Shown here: positions 1 to 6,501 of the stretch, in pieces
Position numbering within the stretch: position 1 is the first letter of the stretch
Layout: each line of letters begins with the position of its first letter
DNA from: Alphaproteobacteria bacterium
Lineage (GTDB): Bacteria; Pseudomonadota; Alphaproteobacteria; UBA8366; GCA-2717185
Assembly (NCBI GenBank): GCA_016764135.1
Contig: JAESSL010000331.1
Span: forward strand, 1-27,175
Direction: 5' to 3'
Length of the DNA: 27,175 bases
Translations under genes and position numbers: made by a program
The notes under the pieces: model-generated
What the model was told of the DNA's origin: nothing
What the model saw: the letters and a program-made list of their open reading frames with translations, nothing else
Databases searched by the model: none

Positions 1-1949
1 CGAAAGGCGCAATAGCGCCCTGGACCAGCACGACATCGCCTTACTATCAACAAACGTTGGAAAGTCTCGCCAAACATTTCGACGTGTCGATGAGTACGCC
101 CTTTAAAGATCTGCCTCAGAAGGTGCGAAAGGGAATTTTGTATGGCGCGGGCAAAACCAAGGTCAAGATGACCTATGATGACGGGTTGCGCGTGTATGAA
201 ACAAACAAGGCGTTCGAAGGCGTATTGCCAAACCTTACAAGACGCTGGCGGGAAACGGACAGCAAATGGCTTCGTGACGATCTTGGGAAATTTCAAACGT
301 CGCGCGATTGCGGCACCTGTCATGGCGCGCGTCTGAAACCTGAATCTTTGGCCGTAAAAATTGCGGGCTGTCACATTGCTGAAATCGCCAATATGTCGAT
401 TACAGCGGCCCATGCATGGTTTGAAGCTCTACCCGCAAAGCTGACCGAGCAGCAACTGGAAATCGGGCACCGAATTCTAAAGGAAATCAACGAACGCCTG
501 TCGTTTCTCGTGAATGTTGGACTGGAATATCTAACCTTGAGCAGATCCTCCGCCACGCTTTCTGGCGGCGAGAGCCAACGTATTCGACTGGCCTCGCAAA
601 TTGGATCCGGATTGACCGGCGTGTTGTATGTCCTGGATGAGCCGTCCATCGGGTTACACCAGCGCGACAATGAGCGTTTGCTGAAAACGCTTAAGAGATT
701 ACGGGACCTTGGCAATACGGTTATCGTCGTCGAGCACGACGCAGACGCAATTTTGAGCGCCGACTATTTGATCGATATGGGTCTGGGCGCGGGCACCCTT
801 GGCGGGTCCGTCATTGCATCGGGAACGCCGGATGAGGTTATGAAGTCCACCGAAAGCCTCACTGCGCAATATTTGACGGGACGGCGTAATATCGCTGTGC
901 CGACCCGTCGACGCAAAGCGTCAAAGAAAAACTATATTCGCATAAAAGGGGCGTCGTCGAATAATCTGAAAAATGTAAACGCCGAAATTCCGCTTGGAAC
1001 GTTTACCTGCATTTCAGGCGTTTCAGGAAGCGGTAAATCGACCCTGATTATCGACACCTTGTACAAAGGCCTGGCGCGGTGGCTCAACAACGCCCGCGCC
1101 CATCCCGGACGGCACGATTCGCTGGAAGGCGTGGAACTTCTGGACAAGATCATCGATATTGATCAATCGCCCATCGGTCGTACGCCTCGCTCAAACCCTG
1201 CAACCTATACCGGCGCGTTCACGCCAATTCGAGAATGGTTCGCTGGATTGCCCGAATCGCGTGCGCGTGGCTATGCGCCAGGTCGGTTTTCCTTCAACGT
1301 CAAAGGCGGCCGCTGCGAAGCCTGTCAGGGCGACGGCGTCATAAAGATCGAGATGCATTTTCTGCCTGACATTTATGTTCGATGCGATGTCTGCAAAGGA
1401 AGTCGGTACAATCGGGAAACACTGGAGGTCACCTTCAAGGAAAAATCCATCGCCGACGTTCTGGACATGACGGTCGACGACGCCGCAGGATTTTTTAGTG
1501 CGGTTCCGTCAATCCGGGACAAGTTTGTCACCCTCCAACGCGTGGGGCTTGGTTATATCAAGGTAGGCCAACAGGCGACGACCTTATCCGGTGGAGAGGC
1601 GCAGCGCGTAAAACTGGCGAAAGAATTATCGCGACGCGCAACCGGTCGTACGCTGTATATTCTGGACGAACCCACCACAGGGCTTCATTTCGAGGATGTT
1701 CGAAAGCTCCTTGAAGTCTTGCAAGCGCTTGTCGATGCGGGAAACACCATCGTCGTCATCGAACACAATCTGGAAGTTCTCAAAACGGCGGATTATATAC
1801 TCGACCTTGGCCCGAACGGCGGAGACGGTGGCGGGCGCATCGTCGCAAGCGGAACGCCAGAGGAAATAGTGCAAGTCGCTGAAAGTTATACGGGCCAGTT
1901 TCTCGCCCCCTATTTGTCTGCAACGACGACGCGCCGAAAAGCGTCCTGA
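1..1949 (+). CDS. uvrA: Excinuclease ABC subunit A (partial, N-terminus outside window)
   Basis: UvrA is the DNA-damage-recognition ATPase of nucleotide excision repair; it loads UvrB at lesions. The frame is open to the left edge (first full codon at position 3) and already reads as UvrA there (GAIAPWTSTTSPYYQQ), so the TTG at 57 is not the true start and roughly the first 290 residues lie outside. Visible are the CxxC pair CGTC, the first ABC signature LSGGESQR followed by the Walker B/D-loop LDEPSIGLHQRD, the second Walker A GVSGSGKST, the zinc finger CEAC-x19-CDVC, and the second signature LSGGEAQR with LDEPTTGLH. The stop is TGA at 1947-1949. trmFO follows 34 nt downstream on the same strand. 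The identification is secure; only the start is unknown. Confidence 0.98.
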   Translation, partial: KGAIAPWTSTTSPYYQQTLESLAKHFDVSMSTPFKDLPQKVRKGILYGAGKTKVKMTYDDGLRVYETNKAFEGVLPNLTRRWRETDSKWLRDDLGKFQTSRDCGTCHGARLKPESLAVKIAGCHIAEIANMSITAAHAWFEALPAKLTEQQLEIGHRILKEINERLSFLVNVGLEYLTLSRSSATLSGGESQRIRLASQIGSGLTGVLYVLDEPSIGLHQRDNERLLKTLKRLRDLGNTVIVVEHDADAILSADYLIDMGLGAGTLGGSVIASGTPDEVMKSTESLTAQYLTGRRNIAVPTRRRKASKKNYIRIKGASSNNLKNVNAEIPLGTFTCISGVSGSGKSTLIIDTLYKGLARWLNNARAHPGRHDSLEGVELLDKIIDIDQSPIGRTPRSNPATYTGAFTPIREWFAGLPESRARGYAPGRFSFNVKGGRCEACQGDGVIKIEMHFLPDIYVRCDVCKGSRYNRETLEVTFKEKSIADVLDMTVDDAAGFFSAVPSIRDKFVTLQRVGLGYIKVGQQATTLSGGEAQRVKLAKELSRRATGRTLYILDEPTTGLHFEDVRKLLEVLQALVDAGNTIVVIEHNLEVLKTADYILDLGPNGGDGGGRIVASGTPEEIVQVAESYTGQFLAPYLSATTTRRKAS

Positions 1950-1977
1950 TTTAAACATCTCTACAGTTTGGTTTAAA
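1950..1977. repeat. Short inverted repeat between uvrA and trmFO
   Basis: TTTAAAC (1950-1956) and GTTTAAA (1971-1977) form a perfect 7-bp inverted repeat around a 14-nt loop, directly after the uvrA stop and 6 nt before the trmFO ATG. The stem is A/T-rich and has no following T-run, so it is not a convincing terminator. It could be an operator or a leader hairpin over the trmFO start, which lacks a clear Shine-Dalgarno. Chance occurrence is also possible. Confidence 0.3.
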
Positions 1978-1983
1978 AATCAC

Positions 1984-3363
1984 ATGCAAAAAATTCACGT
2001 TATTGGTGGCGGTCTCGCTGGTTCTGAAGCAACTTGGCAAATTACGCGGCGCGGTCTCCCTGTCGTTTTACATGAAATGCGCCCAACGCGCAGAACAGAC
2101 GCACATGTCAGCGATCAGCTGGCGGAACTGGTCTGTTCCAATTCGTTTCGATCCGACGACGCCGATCAAAATGCCGTCGGTCTGTTACATGACGAACTCA
2201 GACGCGCGGGTTCCCTGATTTTGTCCATAGCCGATGAATGCAAAGTGCCCGCGGGCGGCGCTTTGGCGGTTGACCGGGAACAGTTTTCCCAACGCGTTAC
2301 GGAGACATTGGAAAATGAACCTTTGGTCACCATCGATCGCAGCGAAGTAACGGGTCTGCCGCCGGAAGACTGGGGTTCGGTCATTGTCGCCACGGGCCCC
2401 TTGACCTCGCCGGGGCTCGCCAGCGCTATTTCAGAGATCGCTGGCGAAGAATCGCTCGCTTTTTTCGACGCCATCGCACCTATCGTCTACAAAGAGTCCA
2501 TTGATTTCAGCGAGGCGTGGTTTCAGTCGCGATACGATAAAGGCGACGGATCAGACTACATCAACTGCGCCTTGAACGAGGCTGAATATATCGCCTTTAT
2601 TGATGCCCTCCTGGCCGCCGCAAAGGTCGATTTCCATGAATGGGAAGGAAAAACGCCTTATTTTGAAGGATGTCTGCCCATTGAAGTTATGGCGGCCCGC
2701 GGCCTGGATACGCCGCGCTACGGCCCAATGAAGCCCGTGGGTCTCACAAATCCACACGCGGAGGCTAAACCCCACGCCGTTATTCAGCTTCGTCAGGATA
2801 ACGCTCTCGGCACGCTCTACAATATCGTCGGCTTCCAGACCAAACTTCGTCATGGGGAGCAAACCAAAGTCTTCAAGATGATCCCCGCCCTTAAAAATGC
2901 CGAGTTCGCCCGGCTGGGCGGGCTGCATCGAAACACTTTTCTGAATAGTCCAAAGGTGCTGGACGATCGATTATGTTTGCGTGCGGCGCCACGCCTCCGG
3001 TTCGCCGGCCAAATTACCGGCGTTGAAGGTTATGTGGAATCTGCGGCGATGGGATTACTCGCCGGCCGGTTTGCAGCGGCGGAACAATTGGGCGAGACGA
3101 TGACCTCACCGCCCGGCACGACGGCGATGGGCGCTCTTCTGACCCATATCACCGGCGGCGCTGACGCAAAGACGTTTCAGCCCATGAATATTAATTTCGG
3201 TTTATTTCCCCTCCTACCCTCGCCTCCCCAGACGGACGGCAAACGTAAAAAGCTGAAGGGTAAAGACAGAAAGCTAGCCCATACAACACGTGCTCGAGAA
3301 GCGTTTGGAACATGGCTTGCCGCAAATGAAGTTGTTTCAGCGCAACAGGATACGCCAATCTAG
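1984..3363 (+). CDS. trmFO: Methylenetetrahydrofolate--tRNA-(uracil-5-)-methyltransferase TrmFO
   Basis: TrmFO makes 5-methyluridine at position 54 of tRNA, using methylenetetrahydrofolate and FAD. The 459-residue product starts with a Rossmann FAD-binding motif (GGGLAGSEA, about residues 8-16). It carries the family cysteines in CSNSFRSDD (Cys51) and YFEGCLPIEVMA (Cys230), and the GYVESAAMG segment near residue 350 typical of the GidA/TrmFO C-terminal FAD region. Length matches the family. The ATG is the first in-frame start after uvrA and gives the expected N-terminus, although the Shine-Dalgarno is weak. It is probably co-transcribed with uvrA (34-nt gap). Its TAG stop (3361-3363) overlaps the TAG stop of the convergent gene on the other strand. 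Confidence 0.97.
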   Translation: MQKIHVIGGGLAGSEATWQITRRGLPVVLHEMRPTRRTDAHVSDQLAELVCSNSFRSDDADQNAVGLLHDELRRAGSLILSIADECKVPAGGALAVDREQFSQRVTETLENEPLVTIDRSEVTGLPPEDWGSVIVATGPLTSPGLASAISEIAGEESLAFFDAIAPIVYKESIDFSEAWFQSRYDKGDGSDYINCALNEAEYIAFIDALLAAAKVDFHEWEGKTPYFEGCLPIEVMAARGLDTPRYGPMKPVGLTNPHAEAKPHAVIQLRQDNALGTLYNIVGFQTKLRHGEQTKVFKMIPALKNAEFARLGGLHRNTFLNSPKVLDDRLCLRAAPRLRFAGQITGVEGYVESAAMGLLAGRFAAAEQLGETMTSPPGTTAMGALLTHITGGADAKTFQPMNINFGLFPLLPSPPQTDGKRKKLKGKDRKLAHTTRAREAFGTWLAANEVVSAQQDTPI

Positions 3364-4205
3364 AGTCGACCGATCATTGAGCGATAGGCGAGATTCCATC
3401 CCCGCAGTGCGGGTTTCTCTGTAAACCCTGAATGAAACGGATCGAAGCCCGCCCGCCCGAACACCCTTTTGTATTGTTGCGACAAGGGCGCGAGGAGCAT
3501 TGGCGACAGAAATTGGCGACCTGCCGACGCGAAATCTCGCCTCGCTTCAATCGCCCTATTTTCCACATCCTCGCAAATGCGCCGAATCAGGTTCGATACC
3601 TCGGGAGACGGTCGAAGCTCGCCGATATCTTGAGCAACGACGTCAAACATCGCCATCATTTCGACGGGAAGGAAGTTTCGGCGAGCCCTTAAATGCCTTG
3701 GCAAGGCGCGCAATAATTCTGTCAGCCCCCAAGCGGTTGCCGCATTAGAGACAGCCCCGTGAAAGGCGCCCTCTTCCGCCCCCAATAGCGCCAGCGCCAT
3801 CGATATGAGCGGGGCGTTTATGGATTGGGAATACTGTACAAGGTCTTCATAGGTTTGCGGTCGGTCGACCGCAATATTTCGCGTGCGCGCATCCAGAAGA
3901 TCTTCGAGAAACGCCCGAGGCAGGGCATGGTCCTGAACAGATTCCTGCAGCGCCTGAACCACCGGATGGCGTGTCGGCTGACCTGCATATATCTGCGTTA
4001 TAGCGTCCCGCCACCATTGAAACCGAATATCCGCCAACATGGGTTCGCGAGCTGATTCGTGGATTTTTGCGATTTCCAGATTAAAGGCGTACAGCGCAAA
4101 CAGAGCGTTTCGCACACCGCTGGGTGCGAAAAGGACGGTTAGAAAACGGTCAGAATCATTCTCCCGAACCTGCTCCGCACAATAGCTAAGTTTACGATTC
4201 GTCAT
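3360..4205 (-). CDS. Squalene/phytoene-synthase family protein, NDUFAF6-like, catalytic motifs missing
   Basis: The product (about 281 aa) has the squalene/phytoene synthase fold signature: RENDSDRFL near the start, LFALYAFNLEIAKI, FQWWRDAI, and the downstream RRNFLP. True prenyl synthases carry DxxxD in the first helix motif and in the second (LRDxxED). Here these read FNLEIAKIHES (residues 41-51 when counted from the ATG) and LLRALPRHLRARRNFLP, so both Asp-rich sites are gone. This pattern matches mitochondrial NDUFAF6, a complex I assembly factor, rather than a prenyl synthase. A Mth938-domain gene, related to NDUFAF3, lies nearby on the same strand. The start is ATG 4205; GTG at 4211 is an alternative, and neither has a strong Shine-Dalgarno. 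The stop overlaps the trmFO stop. The family is secure and the complex I role is inferred. Confidence 0.85.
   Translation of the reverse strand: MTNRKLSYCAEQVRENDSDRFLTVLFAPSGVRNALFALYAFNLEIAKIHESAREPMLADIRFQWWRDAITQIYAGQPTRHPVVQALQESVQDHALPRAFLEDLLDARTRNIAVDRPQTYEDLVQYSQSINAPLISMALALLGAEEGAFHGAVSNAATAWGLTELLRALPRHLRARRNFLPVEMMAMFDVVAQDIGELRPSPEVSNLIRRICEDVENRAIEARRDFASAGRQFLSPMLLAPLSQQYKRVFGRAGFDPFHSGFTEKPALRGWNLAYRSMIGRL
3401..3420 (+). terminator. Possible weak terminator after trmFO, inside the convergent gene
   Basis: CCCGC-AGT-GCGGG (3401-3413) is a 5-bp GC stem followed by TTTCTCT, 38 nt after the trmFO stop. It lies inside the 3' coding end of the minus-strand neighbour. The stem is short and the T-tract interrupted, so this is a tentative terminator for uvrA-trmFO transcripts. 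Confidence 0.3.
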
Positions 4206-4227
4206 ATTCACTCAAACGGGACAAAAC

Positions 4228-4241
4228 CGGATAATTATCCG
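4228..4241. repeat. Perfect palindrome CGGATAATTATCCG, possible operator
   Basis: A 14-bp perfect palindrome lies 23 nt upstream of the NDUFAF6-like start. A near copy (GGATTATCC, 4293-4301) and a half site (CGGATAAT, 4385-4392) occur in the same intergenic region. The GATAAT/ATTATC character resembles Fur-type boxes, but this is only a resemblance. It suggests a dimeric regulator acting on one or both divergent genes. Confidence 0.4.
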
Positions 4242-4361
4242 AAACTACGATACTTTTCAAAATACCCGATCTACGCAAATGGTTAATAATGAGGATTATC
4301 CCGTAACAGCGAGCGTACTTTTTTTATTTTTTTTCGGAACCCTGACAGGGCCTCTACAAGA

Positions 4362-4417
4362 CAAGTAAACGCCAAGTAAAATAACGGATAATATTTAAAC
4401 TATACAAAATTCAAGTA
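4362..4417 (+). repeat. CAAGTA direct repeats upstream of the membrane gene
   Basis: CAAGTAAA occurs at 4362-4369 and 4373-4380, spaced 11 bp, about one helical turn. A shorter copy, CAAGTA, occurs at 4412-4417. Such phased repeats fit regulator half sites on one DNA face, but short A-rich repeats can also arise by chance. Confidence 0.3.
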
Positions 4418-4481
4418 GGCGATCATAGTTCTTGCAGTATCGTCTGCATTTTTCGGCGATACCTTTGTGCGGACAGTATAG

Positions 4482-4490
4482 AAGGAGGGG
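4482..4490 (+). promoter_or_regulatory. Strong Shine-Dalgarno that fixes the start of the membrane gene
   Basis: AAGGAGGGG followed by AAAC and ATG (4495) is the best Shine-Dalgarno in the window. It shows that translation starts at 4495 rather than at the upstream in-frame codon at 4432. Confidence 0.85.
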
Positions 4491-4494
4491 AAAC

Positions 4495-5103
4495 ATGTCG
4501 TCTATTTTATCTGACCTGAAAAAAACAGTTATCGCCGGATTTATCGTCACGTTGCTACTTTTTGCAATGTATTACCTGTACGGCGATTATGATGGAATGG
4601 CCTTTGGTAAATTTTTGTTCCGATGGCTGCATGTAATTTGCGGCGTAATGTGGATCGGAATACTTTGGTATTTCAACTTTGTTCAGATACCGAATATGCC
4701 GAAGATTCCGGATGAACAAAAACCAGCCATTAGCAAAGTAATCGCGCCAGCCGCTTTATGGTGGTTTCGCTGGGCGGCGATGGGCACTATCGCGACAGGC
4801 CTGATGCTGGCGACGATGAATGGTTACATCGTTGAAGTCTTATCGCTTGGACTTATGGAAGATGGAACTGCAGGCCATCGCATGCTCGGAATTGGCATGT
4901 GGTTTGGTATAGTTATGTGGTTCAACGTCTGGTTCATTATTTGGCCAAACCAAAAAATTGCACTGGGGATCGTGGATGCAGAGGCCGAGGAAAAAGCGGC
5001 CGCCGCACGTACCGCAATGCTCTTTTCACGCACCAACACCTTACTTTCGTTCCCGATGCTTTTCGCCATGATTGCGGCGCAGGGCTTGTACAACGTTTCT
5101 TAA
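4495..5103 (+). CDS. PuuD/urate-oxidase-N-like integral membrane protein
   Basis: This is a 202-residue protein with about five membrane helices (approximate residues 12-29, 43-63, 87-107, 132-150, 183-199). It resembles the membrane domain of PuuD-type urate hydroxylases (Urate_ox_N family), including RWLHVICGVMWIGILWYFNF with His46 and GHRMLGIGMWFG with His128. Those intramembrane histidines could bind heme, by analogy only. The C-terminal cytochrome c domain of full PuuD (no CxxCH) is absent, and no purine genes are nearby, so urate oxidation is not supported; a redox or respiratory role is a guess. The start is chosen from the AAGGAGGGG site. It is a single-gene unit on the opposite strand to both neighbours, ending in a good terminator 25 nt after the stop. 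It splits an otherwise usual Mth938/phytoene-synthase-like pair. Confidence 0.85.
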   Translation: MSSILSDLKKTVIAGFIVTLLLFAMYYLYGDYDGMAFGKFLFRWLHVICGVMWIGILWYFNFVQIPNMPKIPDEQKPAISKVIAPAALWWFRWAAMGTIATGLMLATMNGYIVEVLSLGLMEDGTAGHRMLGIGMWFGIVMWFNVWFIIWPNQKIALGIVDAEAEEKAAAARTAMLFSRTNTLLSFPMLFAMIAAQGLYNVS

Positions 5104-5128
5104 CAATACGAAGACGACCGACGATAAA

Positions 5129-5161
5129 AACGGGGCTATTTTCATAGCTCCGTTTTTTTTT
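5129..5161 (+). terminator. Rho-independent terminator, probably bidirectional
   Basis: AACGGGGCTAT (5129-5139), loop TTTC, and ATAGCTCCGTT (5144-5154) pair over 11 positions with one G-U wobble, and the T-run continues to 5161. On the minus strand the same hairpin is followed by TTTTT, so it could also end the yajC-secDF-Mth938 transcript, whose last gene stops at 5170. Confidence 0.9.
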
Positions 5162-5169
5162 GCGTGGCG

Positions 5170-5547
5170 TTAAGGCAACGCAACCAAGGCCGCCGCCACA
5201 CGGCGGCCATCCCCCATCAAGAGGTTATAGGTGCGGCACGCCGCTCCGGTATCCATCACATCAACGGAAATTCCAGCCTCCCGTAATGCGATATGAAGTT
5301 TTGACGAAGGTGGCTGCATTCGTTCGCCGGCGCCAATCAGAAGCACCTCAATTTCACCTTTCGTTTCGGTCACCCGAAAGAGCGATTCCAGCGTTATGTC
5401 TGCATAAGACTGGACATTCCAGAGGCTGATCCACGAGGGCGTCACCAGGAGCGAGGATGTATATTGTTGCTGAGAAACCAGAAAACGCCCAGGCCCATAG
5501 CTTTCTATAACATTCCTGTCGCCAGGTATGATTGGCGAAATATCCAC
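5170..5547 (-). CDS. Mth938-domain protein, NDUFAF3-like
   Basis: The 125-residue product matches the Mth938-like (DUF498) family, whose mitochondrial member is NDUFAF3, a complex I assembly factor. Diagnostic stretches are ESYGPGRF near residue 15, the hydrophobic strand EVLLIGAGERM (about 67-77), and MDTGAACRTYNLLMGDGRRV (about 98-117) followed by an Ala-rich helix. The start is GTG at 5547, six nt after the secF stop, so it is translated as part of the yajC-secD-secF unit. Molecular function is unknown for the bacterial family. With the NDUFAF6-like gene nearby, a role in assembly of respiratory complex I is a reasonable inference. The product ends just before a bidirectional terminator. 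Confidence 0.9.
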   Translation of the reverse strand: MDISPIIPGDRNVIESYGPGRFLVSQQQYTSSLLVTPSWISLWNVQSYADITLESLFRVTETKGEIEVLLIGAGERMQPPSSKLHIALREAGISVDVMDTGAACRTYNLLMGDGRRVAAALVALP

Positions 5548-5553
5548 GCCCGT

Positions 5554-6492
5554 CTAGGAAGCCTCAATCTTGTCCAGGTCTTCATTGGCGCTGGAACTGC
5601 CGCGTTCCAGACGGACATACAGCAAAAAGGGAACCGCCAGCGATATTGACGAATAGGTCCCGATAATGACACCCCAGATCAACGCGATACTGAAACCTCG
5701 GATCACCTCTCCGCCAAACGCGTACAAGGCGAACAACGCCAGTAATGTCGTCACACTGGTCATGACCGTACGGGACAACGTCTGGTTCAAGGAGTTGTTG
5801 AATAGTTCCGGCAGCGGCATTTTTTTGTATCGCCGCATATTCTCCCGGACTCGATCATATACAACCACCGTGTCGTTGATGGAATATCCGGCGATCGTTA
5901 ACACTGCCGCAACTGTCGCCAGATTGAATTCCAGTTGTATCAACGAAAACAGGCCAATCGTCGTAATCACATCGTGCAGCAGGGCCAAAACGGCGCCGAT
6001 GCCAAATTGCCATTCAAATCGAAACCAAACATAGACCAGAATCGCCAACATGGCGGCCAGCAGCGCATAGGTCGCTGATTCCCGGAGCTCCGCGCCAACA
6101 GTTGGTCCGACAAATTCCGTGCGCCGATACTCAAGCACGCCATCGCCAAGCGCGGACTTCACGGCGTCAATCGCCGCCTGTTGCCCACTATCGCCGCCAT
6201 CCTGCTTTTGTATCCGGATCAATACGTCATCCGAAGTACCGAATTCCTGCAGCGTAACGTCGCCCAGCCCCAGATTGTTCAGTTGAGATCGCAACTTTGA
6301 TAAGTCGGCGGGACCATCAGTCTTGATCTCAATGAGAATACCACCCAGAAAATCGATGCCCAGATTAAGTCCCTGAGTGAAGAACAAACCAAACGACGCC
6401 AGGACGAGAAACCCTGACAACGCAAACGCCAAAACACGCCTGCCGATAAAATTAACGACAGTGTTGTCTGGGACGAGTTTTAAAAGCTTCAT
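5554..6492 (-). CDS. secF: Protein translocase subunit SecF
   Basis: SecF works with SecD in the inner membrane, using proton motive force to pull exported proteins through SecYEG. The roughly 312-residue protein has a first helix near residues 17-38, then the hallmark LNLGIDFLGGILIEIK, a periplasmic P4-type domain, and five further helices including GIGAVLALLHDVITT and the conserved GYSINDTVVVYDRVREN. The ATG at 6492 (MKLLKLVPDNT) is preferred to ATG 6498 because AGGGG sits six nt upstream of it and the N-terminus fits the family. It begins 9 nt after the secD stop and is followed after 6 nt by the Mth938 gene. The C-terminal tail is acidic. Confidence 0.97.
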   Translation of the reverse strand: MKLLKLVPDNTVVNFIGRRVLAFALSGFLVLASFGLFFTQGLNLGIDFLGGILIEIKTDGPADLSKLRSQLNNLGLGDVTLQEFGTSDDVLIRIQKQDGGDSGQQAAIDAVKSALGDGVLEYRRTEFVGPTVGAELRESATYALLAAMLAILVYVWFRFEWQFGIGAVLALLHDVITTIGLFSLIQLEFNLATVAAVLTIAGYSINDTVVVYDRVRENMRRYKKMPLPELFNNSLNQTLSRTVMTSVTTLLALFALYAFGGEVIRGFSIALIWGVIIGTYSSISLAVPFLLYVRLERGSSSANEDLDKIEAS

Positions 6493-6501
6493 AGTCATCC
6501 C

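Larger units (their letters stand above)
4206..4494. promoter_or_regulatory. AT-rich divergent intergenic region with operator-like repeats
   Basis: This region of about 290 bases separates the minus-strand NDUFAF6-like gene from the plus-strand membrane gene and must hold promoters for both. It is clearly richer in A/T than the coding DNA around it. It holds a T7-A-T8 run (4319-4334), a perfect 14-bp palindrome at 4228-4241, the related GGATTATCC at 4293-4301 and a CGGATAAT half copy at 4385-4392, plus CAAGTA-type direct repeats (4362, 4373, 4412). No convincing paired -35/-10 hexamers could be assigned. No coding gene or structural RNA was recognised. Confidence 0.45.

Noticed and set aside
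371..715. Antisense ORF inside uvrA, and similar ORFs opposite secD, argS, serS and dgt
   Set aside because: These are shadows of highly conserved coding genes in another frame, with no ribosome binding site or recognisable domain.
57..1949. uvrA starting at TTG 57
   Set aside because: The same frame is open to the window edge and reads as conserved UvrA sequence from position 3, so the TTG at 57 is internal.
3360..4211. Carotenoid or hopanoid biosynthesis gene
   Set aside because: Both catalytic aspartate motifs are absent, and no other crt or hpn genes are in the window.
4319..4334. T-run as a terminator
   Set aside because: No stem precedes it on the plus strand. The small CCCTGACAGGG element follows the run, and on the minus strand the run becomes A's.
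4432..4494. Longer N-terminus for the PuuD-like gene
   Set aside because: The upstream extension (MQYRLHFSA...) is not family-like, and a strong Shine-Dalgarno points to 4495.
4495..5103. Urate oxidation gene
   Set aside because: The cytochrome c domain is missing and no purine catabolism genes are nearby; only the membrane-domain similarity stands.
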